Positions 8,416 through 17,385 of a stretch of DNA of 64,000 nt are shown here, in pieces. The stretch spans positions 124,001 to 188,000 of the forward strand of contig NZ_JBNNIX010000002.1 in NCBI RefSeq assembly GCF_050269735.1. Reading direction: 5' to 3'. This DNA is from Paenisporosarcina sp050269735. Lineage in GTDB: Bacteria > Bacillota > Bacilli > Bacillales_A > Planococcaceae. The translations under genes were made by a program, and so were the position numbers. The stretch's first letter is position 1. Each line of letters starts with the position of its first letter. The notes beneath the pieces were generated by a model. It had not been told where the DNA came from and did not search any database. It saw nothing but the letters and a program-made list of their open reading frames with translations.

Positions 8416-9933
8416 ATGGCTACAATCCGAGAAAACGAACTTGAAAAAGAATCGATGAAACGTGATTTTTATCATTTAATTATTAATGGTGAAAAAGTGA
8501 AGAGTAGTACAGGCGACACGATCAAAACATTTAATCCAGCAACTGGTGAACTGATAGCGGAAGTGGCAAAAGCTTCTAAAGAAGATGCTGAAAAGGCTGT
8601 TGAAGCGGCACGCAATGCTTTTGATCACGGAAAATGGAAGCTTTTCCCCATTGGTCGACGTGCACAAGTACTGAATAAAATCGCTGCCATTATGCGATCT
8701 CGTTTCAATGAATTAGTGGAAATTGAAATGTTGGATACTGGTAAAGCGCTTCATGCAGCCCAAGGTCAAGTGTCGCAAGCAATCGAAGATTTCGAGTTTT
8801 ATGCTGGCGCAATCGTTGGGCATCGTGGAACTGTCAACAACGTGCCGGGACAATTCCACAACTATACGGAGAAAGAGCCTGTTGGAGTTTGTGCACAAAT
8901 TATTCCTTGGAACTATCCATTAATGATGGCGGCATGGAAAATCGCACCTGCGATTGCTGTAGGATGTTCAGTAATTGTTAAGCCTGCATCACTCACACCA
9001 CTGACGGCAATCATCCTGGGAGAGATTTGTCTAGAAGCAGGAGTTCCTGCGGGTGTCGTGAACGTGATTCCAGGTTCGGGATCGGAAGTCGGAAACTTCT
9101 TAGTGGAGCATCCGCGAGTAAATAAAGTTGCATTTACCGGTTCTACACCAATCGGAAAAGACATTATGGGCAAAGCATCTGACACGTTAAAACGTGTGAC
9201 ACTGGAGCTTGGAGGGAAATCACCTAGTCTTGTATTCGAAGATGCAGATATCGATGCGGCAGTCGATGGTTCGTTATTTGGTATCTTCTATAATTCAGGC
9301 CAGTCATGTGAGGCGCGTTCCCGTCTTTACGTCCATGAAGATATTTACGATGAATTTATGAGCAAGTTTGTGGAAAAAGCAAAAAAATTACAGATGGGCA
9401 ATCCATTTGATAAAGGTACACATGTTGGAGCTATTATTGATCAAGGTCAACTAGACACGATTGATGGGTACGTCCAATCCGCGAAAAAAGATGGTGCTGA
9501 AATTCTAGTTGGTGGTAACGCCGCAAAACCTGAAGGGTTTGAAAATGGGTTCTGGTATGAGCCGACAATCATAGCTAACGTCACTCATGACATGAAAGCA
9601 GTAACAGATGAAATTTTCGGACCAGTCGTTGTAGTCATGAAATTTAAAGATGAAAAAGAAGCAATCCGACTAGCTAACGATACAGAATTCGGATTAGGTT
9701 CAGCCGTCTGGTCAAAAGATGGGGCTCGTGCGACACGCGTTGCCAATCAGATTCAAGCGGGAATCGTTATGGTCAATTGCCCGTTTTCCGCATTCCCGGG
9801 AACACCTTTCGGAGGGTATAAGCAATCTGGCTTCGGACGAGAATTATGCATCGAAACGCTGGATCTTTATACAGAAACGAAAAGTATTCTATCCTACTAC
9901 GGAAGTCGTCCTTTGAATCCGTTCGGTCTATAA
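8416..9933 (+). CDS. Aldehyde dehydrogenase of the paa cluster
   Basis: A 505-residue NAD(P)-dependent aldehyde dehydrogenase. The active-site cysteine lies in NSGQSCEARSR, the general-base glutamate in LELGGKSP, and the cofactor region in VAFTGSTPIGKDIM. It is a stand-alone enzyme without the C-terminal hydratase domain of PaaZ. In this place it may oxidise the ring-opened semialdehyde that PaaZ would otherwise handle, or phenylacetaldehyde to phenylacetate. The family is broad, so substrate is inferred from context. It ends the first run of tightly spaced paa genes; a 191-base gap follows. Confidence 0.85.
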   Translation: MATIRENELEKESMKRDFYHLIINGEKVKSSTGDTIKTFNPATGELIAEVAKASKEDAEKAVEAARNAFDHGKWKLFPIGRRAQVLNKIAAIMRSRFNELVEIEMLDTGKALHAAQGQVSQAIEDFEFYAGAIVGHRGTVNNVPGQFHNYTEKEPVGVCAQIIPWNYPLMMAAWKIAPAIAVGCSVIVKPASLTPLTAIILGEICLEAGVPAGVVNVIPGSGSEVGNFLVEHPRVNKVAFTGSTPIGKDIMGKASDTLKRVTLELGGKSPSLVFEDADIDAAVDGSLFGIFYNSGQSCEARSRLYVHEDIYDEFMSKFVEKAKKLQMGNPFDKGTHVGAIIDQGQLDTIDGYVQSAKKDGAEILVGGNAAKPEGFENGFWYEPTIIANVTHDMKAVTDEIFGPVVVVMKFKDEKEAIRLANDTEFGLGSAVWSKDGARATRVANQIQAGIVMVNCPFSAFPGTPFGGYKQSGFGRELCIETLDLYTETKSILSYYGSRPLNPFGL

Positions 9934-10062
9934 GAAAAGCAGAAAGCGATTCGTTTCCTTTGCTTTCAACTGAGGGACTGGCGCTTGAAGCTTCCTATAG
10001 AATCATTAAAAACTAAGGTAGATAATCTTTTACTTTCTGACTCGTATAAGAATCCATAAATG

Positions 10063-10094
10063 ACGGACAGGGAGTTATACAACCCCCTGTCCGT
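10063..10094 (+). other. Strong stem-loop just before paaH
   Basis: ACGGACAGGG (10063-10072) pairs perfectly with CCCTGTCCGT (10085-10094) over a 12-base loop. Only a weak T-rich stretch (ATTCTTTC) follows, so it may be a weak terminator of the upstream run or an mRNA stability/processing element. The paaH ribosome site lies about 12 bases further on. Confidence 0.55.
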
Positions 10095-10124
10095 ATTCTT
10101 TCAGCTCAAAAGGAGGAATATTAC

Positions 10125-10997
10125 GTGATAAACCGTATTGTTGTTGTCGGTTCAGGTTTGATGGGCAGAGGAATTGCTTATGTCGGCGCAGTTGGTGGTT
10201 TTAATGTAACGGTAGTCGACATACATGAAACGGCCTTGGAAAATGCAAGAAATGAGATTGAACGCATGTTCGAAAAAGGTGTTTCCATCGGTAAAATATC
10301 TTCTGATCAGGCTACGCAAGCACTAGGTAACTTAAGCTATATCCCAGAGTTATCCAAAGCAGCTTGTAATGCTGATTTAATAATAGAAGCTGTACCTGAA
10401 GAACTAACCATAAAAAAACGAGTGTTTGAAACGATGGAAGAACATGCATCTGCTCATTGTTATTTTGCAACAAATACATCAACGATGAGTCCGACAGAAA
10501 TTGCTTCTTTTGCAAAACGTCCTGAAAGAACGATTGCGATGCATTTTTTCAATCCTGTACATAAAATGCCACTTGTGGAAATTGTCCGCGGCTTGGAAAC
10601 GAGTGACGAAACGGCCGAAGTAATCAAAGAAGTAGCAAGGAAGATGGGGAAAGAAACGGTCGTCATCAATGAATTCCCTGGTTTTGTTACTAGTAGAATC
10701 AGCGCCCTCGTTGGCAACGAAGCATTTTTCATGCTACAAGAAGGGCTTGGTACACCTGAAGAAATAGATAAAGCGATTAAACTTGGCTTGAACTATCCTA
10801 TGGGCCCTTTCGAACTTGTAGATTTGGTGGGACTCGACACACGCCTTAACAACTTAAACTATTTACATTCAAAACTAGGGGAGAAGTACCGCCCTGCGCC
10901 TCTCCTTGAACAATATGTCAAAGCAGGACGTCTTGGTCGAAAAACGGGTAAAGGTGTTTACGACTATACAATAGAAGAAGAGTGGGTCAAGAAATGA
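10125..10997 (+). CDS. paaH: 3-hydroxyacyl-CoA dehydrogenase PaaH
   Basis: A 290-residue NAD-dependent dehydrogenase of the 3-hydroxybutyryl-CoA dehydrogenase type. The N-terminal NAD motif GSGLMGRG and the catalytic region AMHFFNPVHKMPLVEIVRG are clear, and the helical C-terminal domain is complete. In the Paa pathway it oxidises 3-hydroxyadipyl-CoA to 3-oxoadipyl-CoA. It starts with GTG after AAAAGGAGGA. Its stop overlaps the start of the thiolase gene (ATGA), so the two are co-translated. Confidence 0.92.
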   Translation: MINRIVVVGSGLMGRGIAYVGAVGGFNVTVVDIHETALENARNEIERMFEKGVSIGKISSDQATQALGNLSYIPELSKAACNADLIIEAVPEELTIKKRVFETMEEHASAHCYFATNTSTMSPTEIASFAKRPERTIAMHFFNPVHKMPLVEIVRGLETSDETAEVIKEVARKMGKETVVINEFPGFVTSRISALVGNEAFFMLQEGLGTPEEIDKAIKLGLNYPMGPFELVDLVGLDTRLNNLNYLHSKLGEKYRPAPLLEQYVKAGRLGRKTGKGVYDYTIEEEWVKK

Positions 10998-12199
10998 GAG
11001 AAGTCGTTATAGTAGATGCTGTTAGAACACCTATCGGTAGATATAACGGTGCATTAAAAGATGTACGCCCGGATGATTTAGGTGCGGTCGTGATCAAGGC
11101 ACTTATTGAGCGAAATCCAGCTGTGATCGCTTCAGAAATCGAAGAAGTTGTTTTAGGAAATGCCAATCAGGCAGGAGAAGATAACCGCAACGTGGCCCGT
11201 ATGTCCGCATTGCTGGCGGGACTGCCGGTTGAAGTGGCAGGGACAACCATTAATCGTCTTTGTGGTTCCGGGCTTGATGCAGTTATGTACGCGGCCAGAG
11301 CTATTGCAGTAGGTGACGGTGATATTTACATTGCGGGCGGAACGGAAAGCATGACTCGTGCACCACTTGTCATGGCCAAACCATCTCAGGCATTTCCTAG
11401 AGGCAACATGGAAATGATGGATACAACAATTGGCTGGCGTTTTACAAACAGCAAGCTAAAAGAAATGTACGGCACGGATTCTATGCCTGAAACAGCTGAA
11501 AATGTGGCCCGACAGTACAATATTTCGCGTGAAAGTCAGGATCTGTTTGCTTTTGAAAGTCAACGACGTGCTAAAAAAGCGTTGGAAGAAAACCGGTTTG
11601 CTGATGAAATTGTGCCGGTAGTTTATATGGACCGAAAAGGAAATGAAGTAATTGTGGTTCAGGATGAGCATCCTAGACCTGATACTACATTGGAGAAACT
11701 CAAGCAGCTGAAACCGATTTTTAAAGATGGCACAGTTACGGCAGGGAATGCATCAGGTGTCAATGACGGTTCGTCAGCTTTGTTGCTGATGAGTGCAGAA
11801 AAAGCGAAGGAATTGAACTTGCAACCTCTGGCTAAATATGTGGCAGGGGCTACAGCGGGTCTTGAACCAAATGTAATGGGACTAGGTCCGATTTACGCCT
11901 CCCAAAAAGTATTGGCACGAACTGGGATGACCATAACGGAAATCGGCCTGGTTGAACTGAATGAAGCTTTTGCTTCTCAATCAATTGAGTGTATACGTCA
12001 ATTAGAATTGGATGATAAAAAAGTGAATGTCAATGGTGGCGCTATCGCTTTTGGACATCCACTCGGTGCAAGTGGAGCTCGAATATTGACCACACTTTTA
12101 TATGAAATGAAAAAACAGAACGTTCAATATGGTCTAGCTACTATGTGTATTGGAGTTGGGCAAGGAATTGCTGCGATTATTGAAAATGTAACGGAATAA
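10994..12199 (+). CDS. paaJ: Acetyl-CoA acetyltransferase, 3-oxoadipyl-CoA thiolase PaaJ
   Basis: A 401-residue thiolase. The acylated cysteine is in NRLCGSGLDAV, the histidine in GGAIAFGHPLGASGAR and the second cysteine in MCIGVGQG; all three catalytic elements are intact. In this context it cleaves 3-oxoadipyl-CoA to succinyl-CoA and acetyl-CoA, the last step of the pathway. A longer frame starts at GTG 10982, but ATG 10994 overlaps the paaH stop by four bases and gives the standard thiolase N terminus MREVVIVDAVRTPIGR. Confidence 0.92.
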   Translation: MREVVIVDAVRTPIGRYNGALKDVRPDDLGAVVIKALIERNPAVIASEIEEVVLGNANQAGEDNRNVARMSALLAGLPVEVAGTTINRLCGSGLDAVMYAARAIAVGDGDIYIAGGTESMTRAPLVMAKPSQAFPRGNMEMMDTTIGWRFTNSKLKEMYGTDSMPETAENVARQYNISRESQDLFAFESQRRAKKALEENRFADEIVPVVYMDRKGNEVIVVQDEHPRPDTTLEKLKQLKPIFKDGTVTAGNASGVNDGSSALLLMSAEKAKELNLQPLAKYVAGATAGLEPNVMGLGPIYASQKVLARTGMTITEIGLVELNEAFASQSIECIRQLELDDKKVNVNGGAIAFGHPLGASGARILTTLLYEMKKQNVQYGLATMCIGVGQGIAAIIENVTE

Positions 12200-12212
12200 G
12201 ACCACAAATATG

Positions 12213-12269
12213 GCTGTCCCTCCAGAAATGATTCTGTAAACGAATTATTGCGGGAGTTGGACAGCTTTT
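12213..12269 (+). terminator. Probable terminator after paaJ
   Basis: GCTGTCC (12213-12219) pairs with GGACAGC (12259-12265), with CTCC/GGGAG extending the stem after a small bulge, and TTTT follows. The loop is long, so termination may be partial, letting some transcription into the next hydratase gene. Confidence 0.6.
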
Positions 12270-12286
12270 AATGAAGGAGAGTACGT

Positions 12287-13063
12287 ATGTCAACGATTCT
12301 GTATAGAAAAAATAATCATATCGGCTATGTAACGATAAACAGAGAACAAGCTTTAAATTGCTTTAACTTCGAAACACTCCGGGAACTACAGTCAGTAACA
12401 GATTCAATTTCTCTAGATCCAGATGTGCGAGTTGTCATTTTTACAGGAGCTGGAGAGAAAGCATTCAGTGCTGGAGCGGATTTAAAAGAACGTAAAACAC
12501 TGACAGAAACGGAAGTCCGGAGAAATGTGAAAGCCATTCGAGACGTATTTAACAGCATCGCAAATCTACCTCAGCCGACGATTGCTGCAGTGAATGGCTA
12601 TGCGTTCGGTGGTGGATTTGAATTATTGATTGCTTGTGATTTTTCGATTGCAGCGCAAGATGTACAGATGGGATTGACTGAAACCAGCTGGGCAATAATT
12701 CCTGGAGCAGGAGGAACTCAACGTCTTCCTAGAATTGTTGGAGAAATGAAAGCGAAGGAATTGATATTCACCGCAAGAAAGTTCTCCGCACAAGAAGGCG
12801 TCAACCTTGGCATTGTATTAAAAGTGGTAGAGAAAGAACAGTTGCTTGAAACATGCGAGCAACTTGCTTACGACATGATGAAAAATGGACCCGTTGCGAT
12901 TAAGCAGGCAAAATATGCCATTACGAACGGAATGAACACGGACTTGCAAACTGGACTGGCTATTGAATCAAAAGCATACGAATTGGTCATTCCAACTTCT
13001 GATCGAATGGAAGCTTTAAACGCATTCAGTGAAAAGAGGAGCCCGGTATTCTCGGGGAATTAA
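12287..13063 (+). CDS. paaF: Enoyl-CoA hydratase, likely 2,3-dehydroadipyl-CoA hydratase PaaF
   Basis: A 258-residue crotonase with both catalytic glutamate positions filled (GGGFELL and GLTETSW), FSAGADLKER for the CoA site, and the canonical IIPGAGGTQRLPR segment. It is the third crotonase of the cluster and, with 6841-7617, one of two true hydratases; PaaF is assigned tentatively. The ribosome site is GAAGGAGAG. It is separated from paaJ by a probable terminator and from paaX by 88 bases. Confidence 0.8.
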   Translation: MSTILYRKNNHIGYVTINREQALNCFNFETLRELQSVTDSISLDPDVRVVIFTGAGEKAFSAGADLKERKTLTETEVRRNVKAIRDVFNSIANLPQPTIAAVNGYAFGGGFELLIACDFSIAAQDVQMGLTETSWAIIPGAGGTQRLPRIVGEMKAKELIFTARKFSAQEGVNLGIVLKVVEKEQLLETCEQLAYDMMKNGPVAIKQAKYAITNGMNTDLQTGLAIESKAYELVIPTSDRMEALNAFSEKRSPVFSGN

Positions 13064-13092
13064 TTTTCATTTTCTTAATATAACGATATAAT
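13064..13092 (+). promoter_or_regulatory. Weak candidate promoter for paaX
   Basis: TATAAT at 13087-13092 has the poor -35 match TTTTCA 17 bases upstream (13064-13069). It would let paaX be transcribed separately from the catabolic genes. Confidence 0.35.
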
Positions 13093-13151
13093 GAAATACA
13101 GCATATAGACTGAAATATGTAAAAGAGCATAAAAAGAAAGAGTGAAATACA

Positions 13152-14030
13152 TTGGCAAACACACAATCCATGATTTTTACAATATATGGTGATTACATTC
13201 GGCATTACGGAAATAAAATATGGATTGGCAGTTTAATTCGACTTTTAAAAGAATTCGGGCATAACGAACAATCTGTTCGTGTAGCGGTTTCCCGAATGAT
13301 GAAGCAAGGATGGATTGAGTCTGAAAAAAAGGGCAATAAAAGTTATTACTTTTTAACCCCACGTGGAGAAGCCCGTATGGAGGAAGCTGCAGTCCGGATT
13401 TTCAAGTTAACCCCAGATGACTGGGACGGAAAATGGCGTATGCTGATGTATACGATTCCTGAAGAAAAAAGACAAATTCGCGATGAACTACGTAAAGAAC
13501 TTTTATGGAGTGGCTTTGGCAGCTTTTCAAATGGTTGTTGGATTTCACCGAACAATCTTGAAAAAGAAGTAAACCTGCTTATTGAAAAGTATGAAATTCA
13601 ATCCTATGCAGATTTTTTCATCTCTTCATATAAAGGACCTCAAGCTGACAAATCACTCGTCGAAAAAAGCTGGCCTCTCCAAGAGATCGAAGCTAAATAT
13701 CAGGAGTTCATTGCTACTTACAGCAAGCAATTTATTGTCCATCAAAGCATGATGAACAAAGGTCAAATGACAGACGCGGAATGTTTTGTTGAGCGGACCA
13801 AGCTCGTGCATGAATACCGGAAATTCCTTTTTGCGGATCCAGGATTACCGAAAGAATTGCTACCGGAAATTTGGAATGGACATCATGCAGCGCTCTTATT
13901 CGAGCAATACTATAAACTGCTCGCTCAATCGGCAAGTCAGTTTTTCGAAGAGGTATTCCAGGAAGACAATGACATGCAGTGGAAAGATAAAGAATATGAT
14001 GCTGATGATCATCCATTAATGAGTGAATGA
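13152..14030 (+). CDS. paaX: PaaX family transcriptional repressor
   Basis: A 292-residue regulator. The N-terminal winged helix (about residues 5-75: SMIFTIYGDYIRHYG, IWIGSLIRLLKEFG, SVRVAVSRMMKQGW, YYFLTPRG) matches PaaX closely, and the middle and C-terminal domains follow the PaaX layout. PaaX proteins repress phenylacetate genes and are released by phenylacetyl-CoA. The start is TTG with only a weak AAGAAAGAG ribosome site, which would keep the level low; ATG at 13170 is an alternative. Candidate operators lie in front of paaA. Confidence 0.93.
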   Translation: MANTQSMIFTIYGDYIRHYGNKIWIGSLIRLLKEFGHNEQSVRVAVSRMMKQGWIESEKKGNKSYYFLTPRGEARMEEAAVRIFKLTPDDWDGKWRMLMYTIPEEKRQIRDELRKELLWSGFGSFSNGCWISPNNLEKEVNLLIEKYEIQSYADFFISSYKGPQADKSLVEKSWPLQEIEAKYQEFIATYSKQFIVHQSMMNKGQMTDAECFVERTKLVHEYRKFLFADPGLPKELLPEIWNGHHAALLFEQYYKLLAQSASQFFEEVFQEDNDMQWKDKEYDADDHPLMSE

Positions 14031-14072
14031 ATATTTAACATTTGAACATAGCATTAATATGTAATAGAATGT

Positions 14073-14110
14073 GACCAACAAATTTTAAAATAATTTGTTG
14101 GTCATTTTTT
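14073..14110. terminator. Bidirectional terminator between paaX and the facing hpaB-like gene
   Basis: Perfect 12-base-pair stem GACCAACAAATT / AATTTGTTGGTC with a seven-base loop and seven Ts on the plus strand. It separates two convergent genes. Confidence 0.9.
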
Positions 14111-14152
14111 TGTTCAAAATAACGTACTCACTAGCAAAACTTTTCTCAACAT

Positions 14153-15610
14153 TTAACAGCTTCCTTCACTATTGATATCAAGAAATTCACAGACGTTTTT
14201 TACGTATTGCGCCTTTGGATACGTGTTGTATAAGGTACTGGACATACGTATAGGATCTCCAAAAAAGTACCGTTCGTACTGAATTTGTCTAGTGCCAAAT
14301 GAACTCATTGTTAAATCCCAAGCCAATCGGAATATCTTTATACGCTCTTCTGCAGTTCTGTCTGAACCTTGAAGATAGTGGTTAATATCAGAGCCAATTA
14401 AAGAATTAATTGCTTTTTCAGTGGGCAAAGTCACCATACCGCTTGCACCGATTATTTGGATGATTTCACAATATCGTGGATATATGTTAGGGAAAATATT
14501 ACTGGCAATTTGAAGAGGAGGTAAATGTGGACGCATCGTACAGAATTCATCTAATTCGCTGTTTTGCTCAGATTTCTCAAGAAGAGCCTTCATTGTTTCA
14601 AGTCCAATGATAAATTCTGATAGCTTTTCATGAATATGCTGATACTCGCCCACATCAATGGTCTCCACAAGAAGTTGAGCAATCCCTAACATGAATTCGG
14701 ATTTAACAATTTGTCTGGTTATGGTTTGATGTAAGGCAAAACAATGAAAGGAACTTTTTAAAAGGAAGTTGACCGATGCTTCTATATTTCCATAATAGAA
14801 TACACGGTTCCAAGGGACTAAAACATTATCAAAGACAACTAGAGAATCCATTTCTTCGAATCGTGAACTAAGTGGATGATTAAAAGTGGAATCGCCACCA
14901 ACAAAAGATTCCCTGCAGATAAATTTTAACCCTGGAGTATCGGAAGGAATCGAGAAAGCATATGCTTCATCCTCTTCTAAGAAAAAATTCGGTGTACTAA
15001 AAACGAGGACTTCATCCGTTAAACCTCCTTGAGTAGCAAGTAGACGTGCACCTTTTATGACTAACCCTTGCTCGTTGTTATCGATGACTTTGGCTGCAAT
15101 TGGTTCCTTTGAGGAATGATAATTAAATAAAGAACGGTTCACTTGAGGGGTTACAAATGTGTGAGTGAATGTTAGGTCTTTACTCATGGCTAATTCATAT
15201 ATAGATTGAATGTTCTCGGGAAAACACTTTTCTTTTCCTTTTAAAAATGAAGCAGAAGAAGCAAAAGCCATGATCACTGAGTTGATATAATCTGGACTTC
15301 TCCCCATCATCCCTTTGGTCTGTCTTGCCCAATGTTCCATCATTTTTCTTTTCTTCACTAAATCTTCTTTTGTTTTAGGTTGTAAATATGAAAGACCTGT
15401 TGGTTTATTGGTATCAGGTGAAATAAACGTCAATTCATTTGTAACACTGGGATCCAATTGCAGGTCGTACAAAGATGCTTTTGTCTCGAGAATACCTTTA
15501 AAAGCAGGATGCTTTGAAATCTTTCCAGTGATCTTTTCTCCATCGAACCATATTTCGCTTTTCAATTGGTCTAAACGGTTAATTAATTCCTTTCCATTAA
15601 CTGCTCCCAT
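14153..15610 (-). CDS. HpaB-type flavin-dependent aromatic hydroxylase, orphan copy
   Basis: A 485-residue member of the 4-hydroxyphenylacetate 3-monooxygenase oxygenase family, which uses reduced FAD and oxygen to hydroxylate phenols. The substrate and flavin motif GRSPDY (Arg104 and Tyr108) and His150 in LTFTHTF correspond to the Arg, Tyr and His known to matter in HpaB. Unlike the second copy at 32191-33672 it has no reductase (HpaC) beside it and lies alone on the minus strand, facing paaX. It could act on 4-hydroxyphenylacetate with the distant HpaC, or on a related phenol. The two copies are clearly diverged, so this is not a recent duplication. Confidence 0.88.
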   Translation of the reverse strand: MGAVNGKELINRLDQLKSEIWFDGEKITGKISKHPAFKGILETKASLYDLQLDPSVTNELTFISPDTNKPTGLSYLQPKTKEDLVKKRKMMEHWARQTKGMMGRSPDYINSVIMAFASSASFLKGKEKCFPENIQSIYELAMSKDLTFTHTFVTPQVNRSLFNYHSSKEPIAAKVIDNNEQGLVIKGARLLATQGGLTDEVLVFSTPNFFLEEDEAYAFSIPSDTPGLKFICRESFVGGDSTFNHPLSSRFEEMDSLVVFDNVLVPWNRVFYYGNIEASVNFLLKSSFHCFALHQTITRQIVKSEFMLGIAQLLVETIDVGEYQHIHEKLSEFIIGLETMKALLEKSEQNSELDEFCTMRPHLPPLQIASNIFPNIYPRYCEIIQIIGASGMVTLPTEKAINSLIGSDINHYLQGSDRTAEERIKIFRLAWDLTMSSFGTRQIQYERYFFGDPIRMSSTLYNTYPKAQYVKNVCEFLDINSEGSC

Positions 15611-15915
15611 TATTTCACTCCTATTGGTCAGTCCAAAATGAAATCAATTTATTATATTCATCTGCCCAGTTTGTGGTGTTTTTATTTGCAATTGTAATAA
15701 TAGAACCTTTTCCTTTTATTTTTTTCTATGTTAAAGGAAAAAGTTGATTCATCGTAAAATGGTATGGTGACAACTACCCTAAATCTGATTTAATTATTTT
15801 CTCCCTAACTGGATATATATGTTAAAATAAGGGTGAGTTTGTGAAGATTTACACTTAAACTAACGGTGTTAGTTGAAGAAGAGGTACTTGCAATTAAGGG
15901 AGTTGAAGTTAAAGA
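15611..15915. other. AT-rich intergenic region between divergent genes
   Basis: This 305-base gap contains the ribosome site of the minus-strand hydroxylase next to 15611, a TATAAT-like box on the minus strand near 15650, and a short repeat at 15855-15882 described separately. I see no additional gene. Confidence 0.5.
15855..15882 (+). repeat. Short degenerate repeat upstream of the lone AT-rich gene
   Basis: The sequence TTAAACTAACGG followed by TTAGTTGAAGAAGA resembles the copy at 16522-16547 (TTAAACGGGTGC then TTTAATTGAACAAGA). The pair flanks the gene at 15916-16506. The motif recalls short dispersed elements seen between Bacillus genes, but that comparison is from memory. Confidence 0.35.
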
Positions 15916-16506
15916 ATGAATAGTAAAATTAACATACAAAAACAGTTTTATAAAATTTATAAAGGACAGATTAGTATTTCAGAATTTGAAGAATGGCTTT
16001 ATAAAACACAAGAAATTGAAAGTATTTTTGGCAATGATTTTTACTTCAGCTTACTTGATTTGGATTATCGAAATAAGAATATAAAAATTGAATTAGAGAA
16101 ACTTATTGAAATGAAAATTCCATTTGATGAATTTGAACAGACACGGATTATTTCACTTTTGGAAAATATTAAATATGAAAAAGATGACATAGTAGAGATA
16201 TTGGAACAATTATACGATGATTATTGTAGCGGATACTCATTTCTCCGATATTTAGGGCTTACCTATATTACTGGAATTGATGAACTTCCTAAGCTACAAC
16301 AAAAAGATGAATGGGATAAAAAAGAATTTGATAGTAAAAGAGAAATACTAAATAGTATTAAACCTAAGATTATAAATGAAGCTATGCGGTTATTGTCTTT
16401 TTTTCAAGAAGGACTACTAAAGATAATTGAGGTCAATGATTATAGTGATTATCGAAAAGAAGAAGAAAAAATAGAACTTAATAATATTGAAAGAATGTAT
16501 AAATGA
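15916..16506 (+). CDS. Hypothetical acidic protein, AT-rich lone gene
   Basis: A 196-residue protein without signal peptide or membrane segment. It is rich in Glu, Lys, Ile and Asn and helical in appearance, and its codon use is visibly more AT-rich than that of the neighbouring catabolic genes. The start ATG follows TAAGGGAGTTGAAGTTAAAGA. I do not recognise a domain. Size, composition and isolation resemble orphan immunity proteins of Bacillales toxin systems, but no toxin gene is adjacent, so this is only a suggestion. It is flanked by related short repeats, which suggests acquisition by transfer. Confidence 0.6.
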   Translation: MNSKINIQKQFYKIYKGQISISEFEEWLYKTQEIESIFGNDFYFSLLDLDYRNKNIKIELEKLIEMKIPFDEFEQTRIISLLENIKYEKDDIVEILEQLYDDYCSGYSFLRYLGLTYITGIDELPKLQQKDEWDKKEFDSKREILNSIKPKIINEAMRLLSFFQEGLLKIIEVNDYSDYRKEEEKIELNNIERMYK

Positions 16507-16521
16507 AAAATCCTTATTGTG

Positions 16522-16547
16522 TTAAACGGGTGCTTTAATTGAACAAG
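16522..16547 (+). repeat. Short degenerate repeat downstream of the lone AT-rich gene
   Basis: Partner of the 15855-15882 element. A hairpin follows at 16554-16585 (AAAGCTAA and TTAGCTTT arms) without a T-run. Confidence 0.35.
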
Positions 16548-16644
16548 AAAAAGAAAGCTAACGTCTGAGAAAAGACATTAGCTTTCGGTATTTATAGGTA
16601 TGCTTTGCATGTACCGCTTTAACGCAAATAATCCGCCAATCTAG

Positions 16645-16687
16645 AAATGCCCAAAACTCTTGACATATAAGGGTTTTGGGCATTTTT
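16645..16687 (+). terminator. Terminator-like hairpin
   Basis: AATGCCCAAAACTCTT pairs with AAGGGTTTTGGGCATT with one imperfect pair and is followed by TTTTTCTTT. It probably ends transcription from the lone gene upstream. Confidence 0.75.
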
Positions 16688-16806
16688 CTTTAGGTGTTAA
16701 AGTTAATGGAAGAAGGATATTTCCTGTTTTAAGCGAATTAGAATTTCAAACAAACTTTACACGAATACAGGTATTGAAAATAACAGGAACATAGGAGGTA
16801 TCAGAT

Positions 16807-17244
16807 ATGAAGATCAATAGAATAGATCATGTGAGTATAAACGTAAATGATCTTTCAGAGGCTAAAGCGTTTTTTCTTAATTTAGGACTTGAAGTGCGAG
16901 CGGAATGGGAATTGGCTGGTGAACAGTTGGATAGAATAGTTGGGCTTAATGATGTTAAAACGGCATGTGTAGGATTGGGGATGCCAGATGGTCAGACATG
17001 GATAGAGCTAGTCAAATTTTATACGCCATCAGATGAAAAAGATATTCAGCTACCTTTTGCAAATACGCTGGGTATCCGACATATTTGCTTTGCTGTTGAA
17101 GATATTGAAGCTATTGTTGCAAAATTGAAAAAGAGGGGTACGGAAATCTTTAGTGAGATACAGCAATATGAAGAAAGTTATAAGTTATGCTACGTTCGTG
17201 GTCCAGAAGGTATTATTTTAGAATTGGCGGAGAAACTCAGATAA
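16807..17244 (+). CDS. VOC superfamily protein (glyoxalase/epimerase-like)
   Basis: A 145-residue vicinal oxygen chelate protein with two beta-alpha-beta-beta-beta repeats. Candidate metal ligands are His8 in RIDHVSINV, His92 region in GIRHICFAV, and the C-terminal Glu in GIILELAEK. This layout resembles methylmalonyl-CoA epimerase and glyoxalase-like proteins. The ribosome site is ATAGGAGGT. It is monocistronic between a hairpin and a minus-strand gene. The substrate cannot be inferred; location inside the aromatic island may be coincidental. Confidence 0.8.
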   Translation: MKINRIDHVSINVNDLSEAKAFFLNLGLEVRAEWELAGEQLDRIVGLNDVKTACVGLGMPDGQTWIELVKFYTPSDEKDIQLPFANTLGIRHICFAVEDIEAIVAKLKKRGTEIFSEIQQYEESYKLCYVRGPEGIILELAEKLR

Positions 17245-17385
17245 TATTGAATAGACTTTAAATAATTTAGATTTCAAACTTTTATGAAACTTAAAATGGC
17301 AATAAGTTGCTTGTAATTTTTGTATCGTCATCCAAGCAGGGATAGGTAATCCTTTGTCAGCGTGTTGAAAGTTTTATTTTCAATA

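Noticed and set aside
9935..9968. Hairpin after the paa aldehyde dehydrogenase (AAAGCA and TGCTTT arms)
   Set aside because: Short arms with mismatches inside and no T-run; not listed as a terminator.
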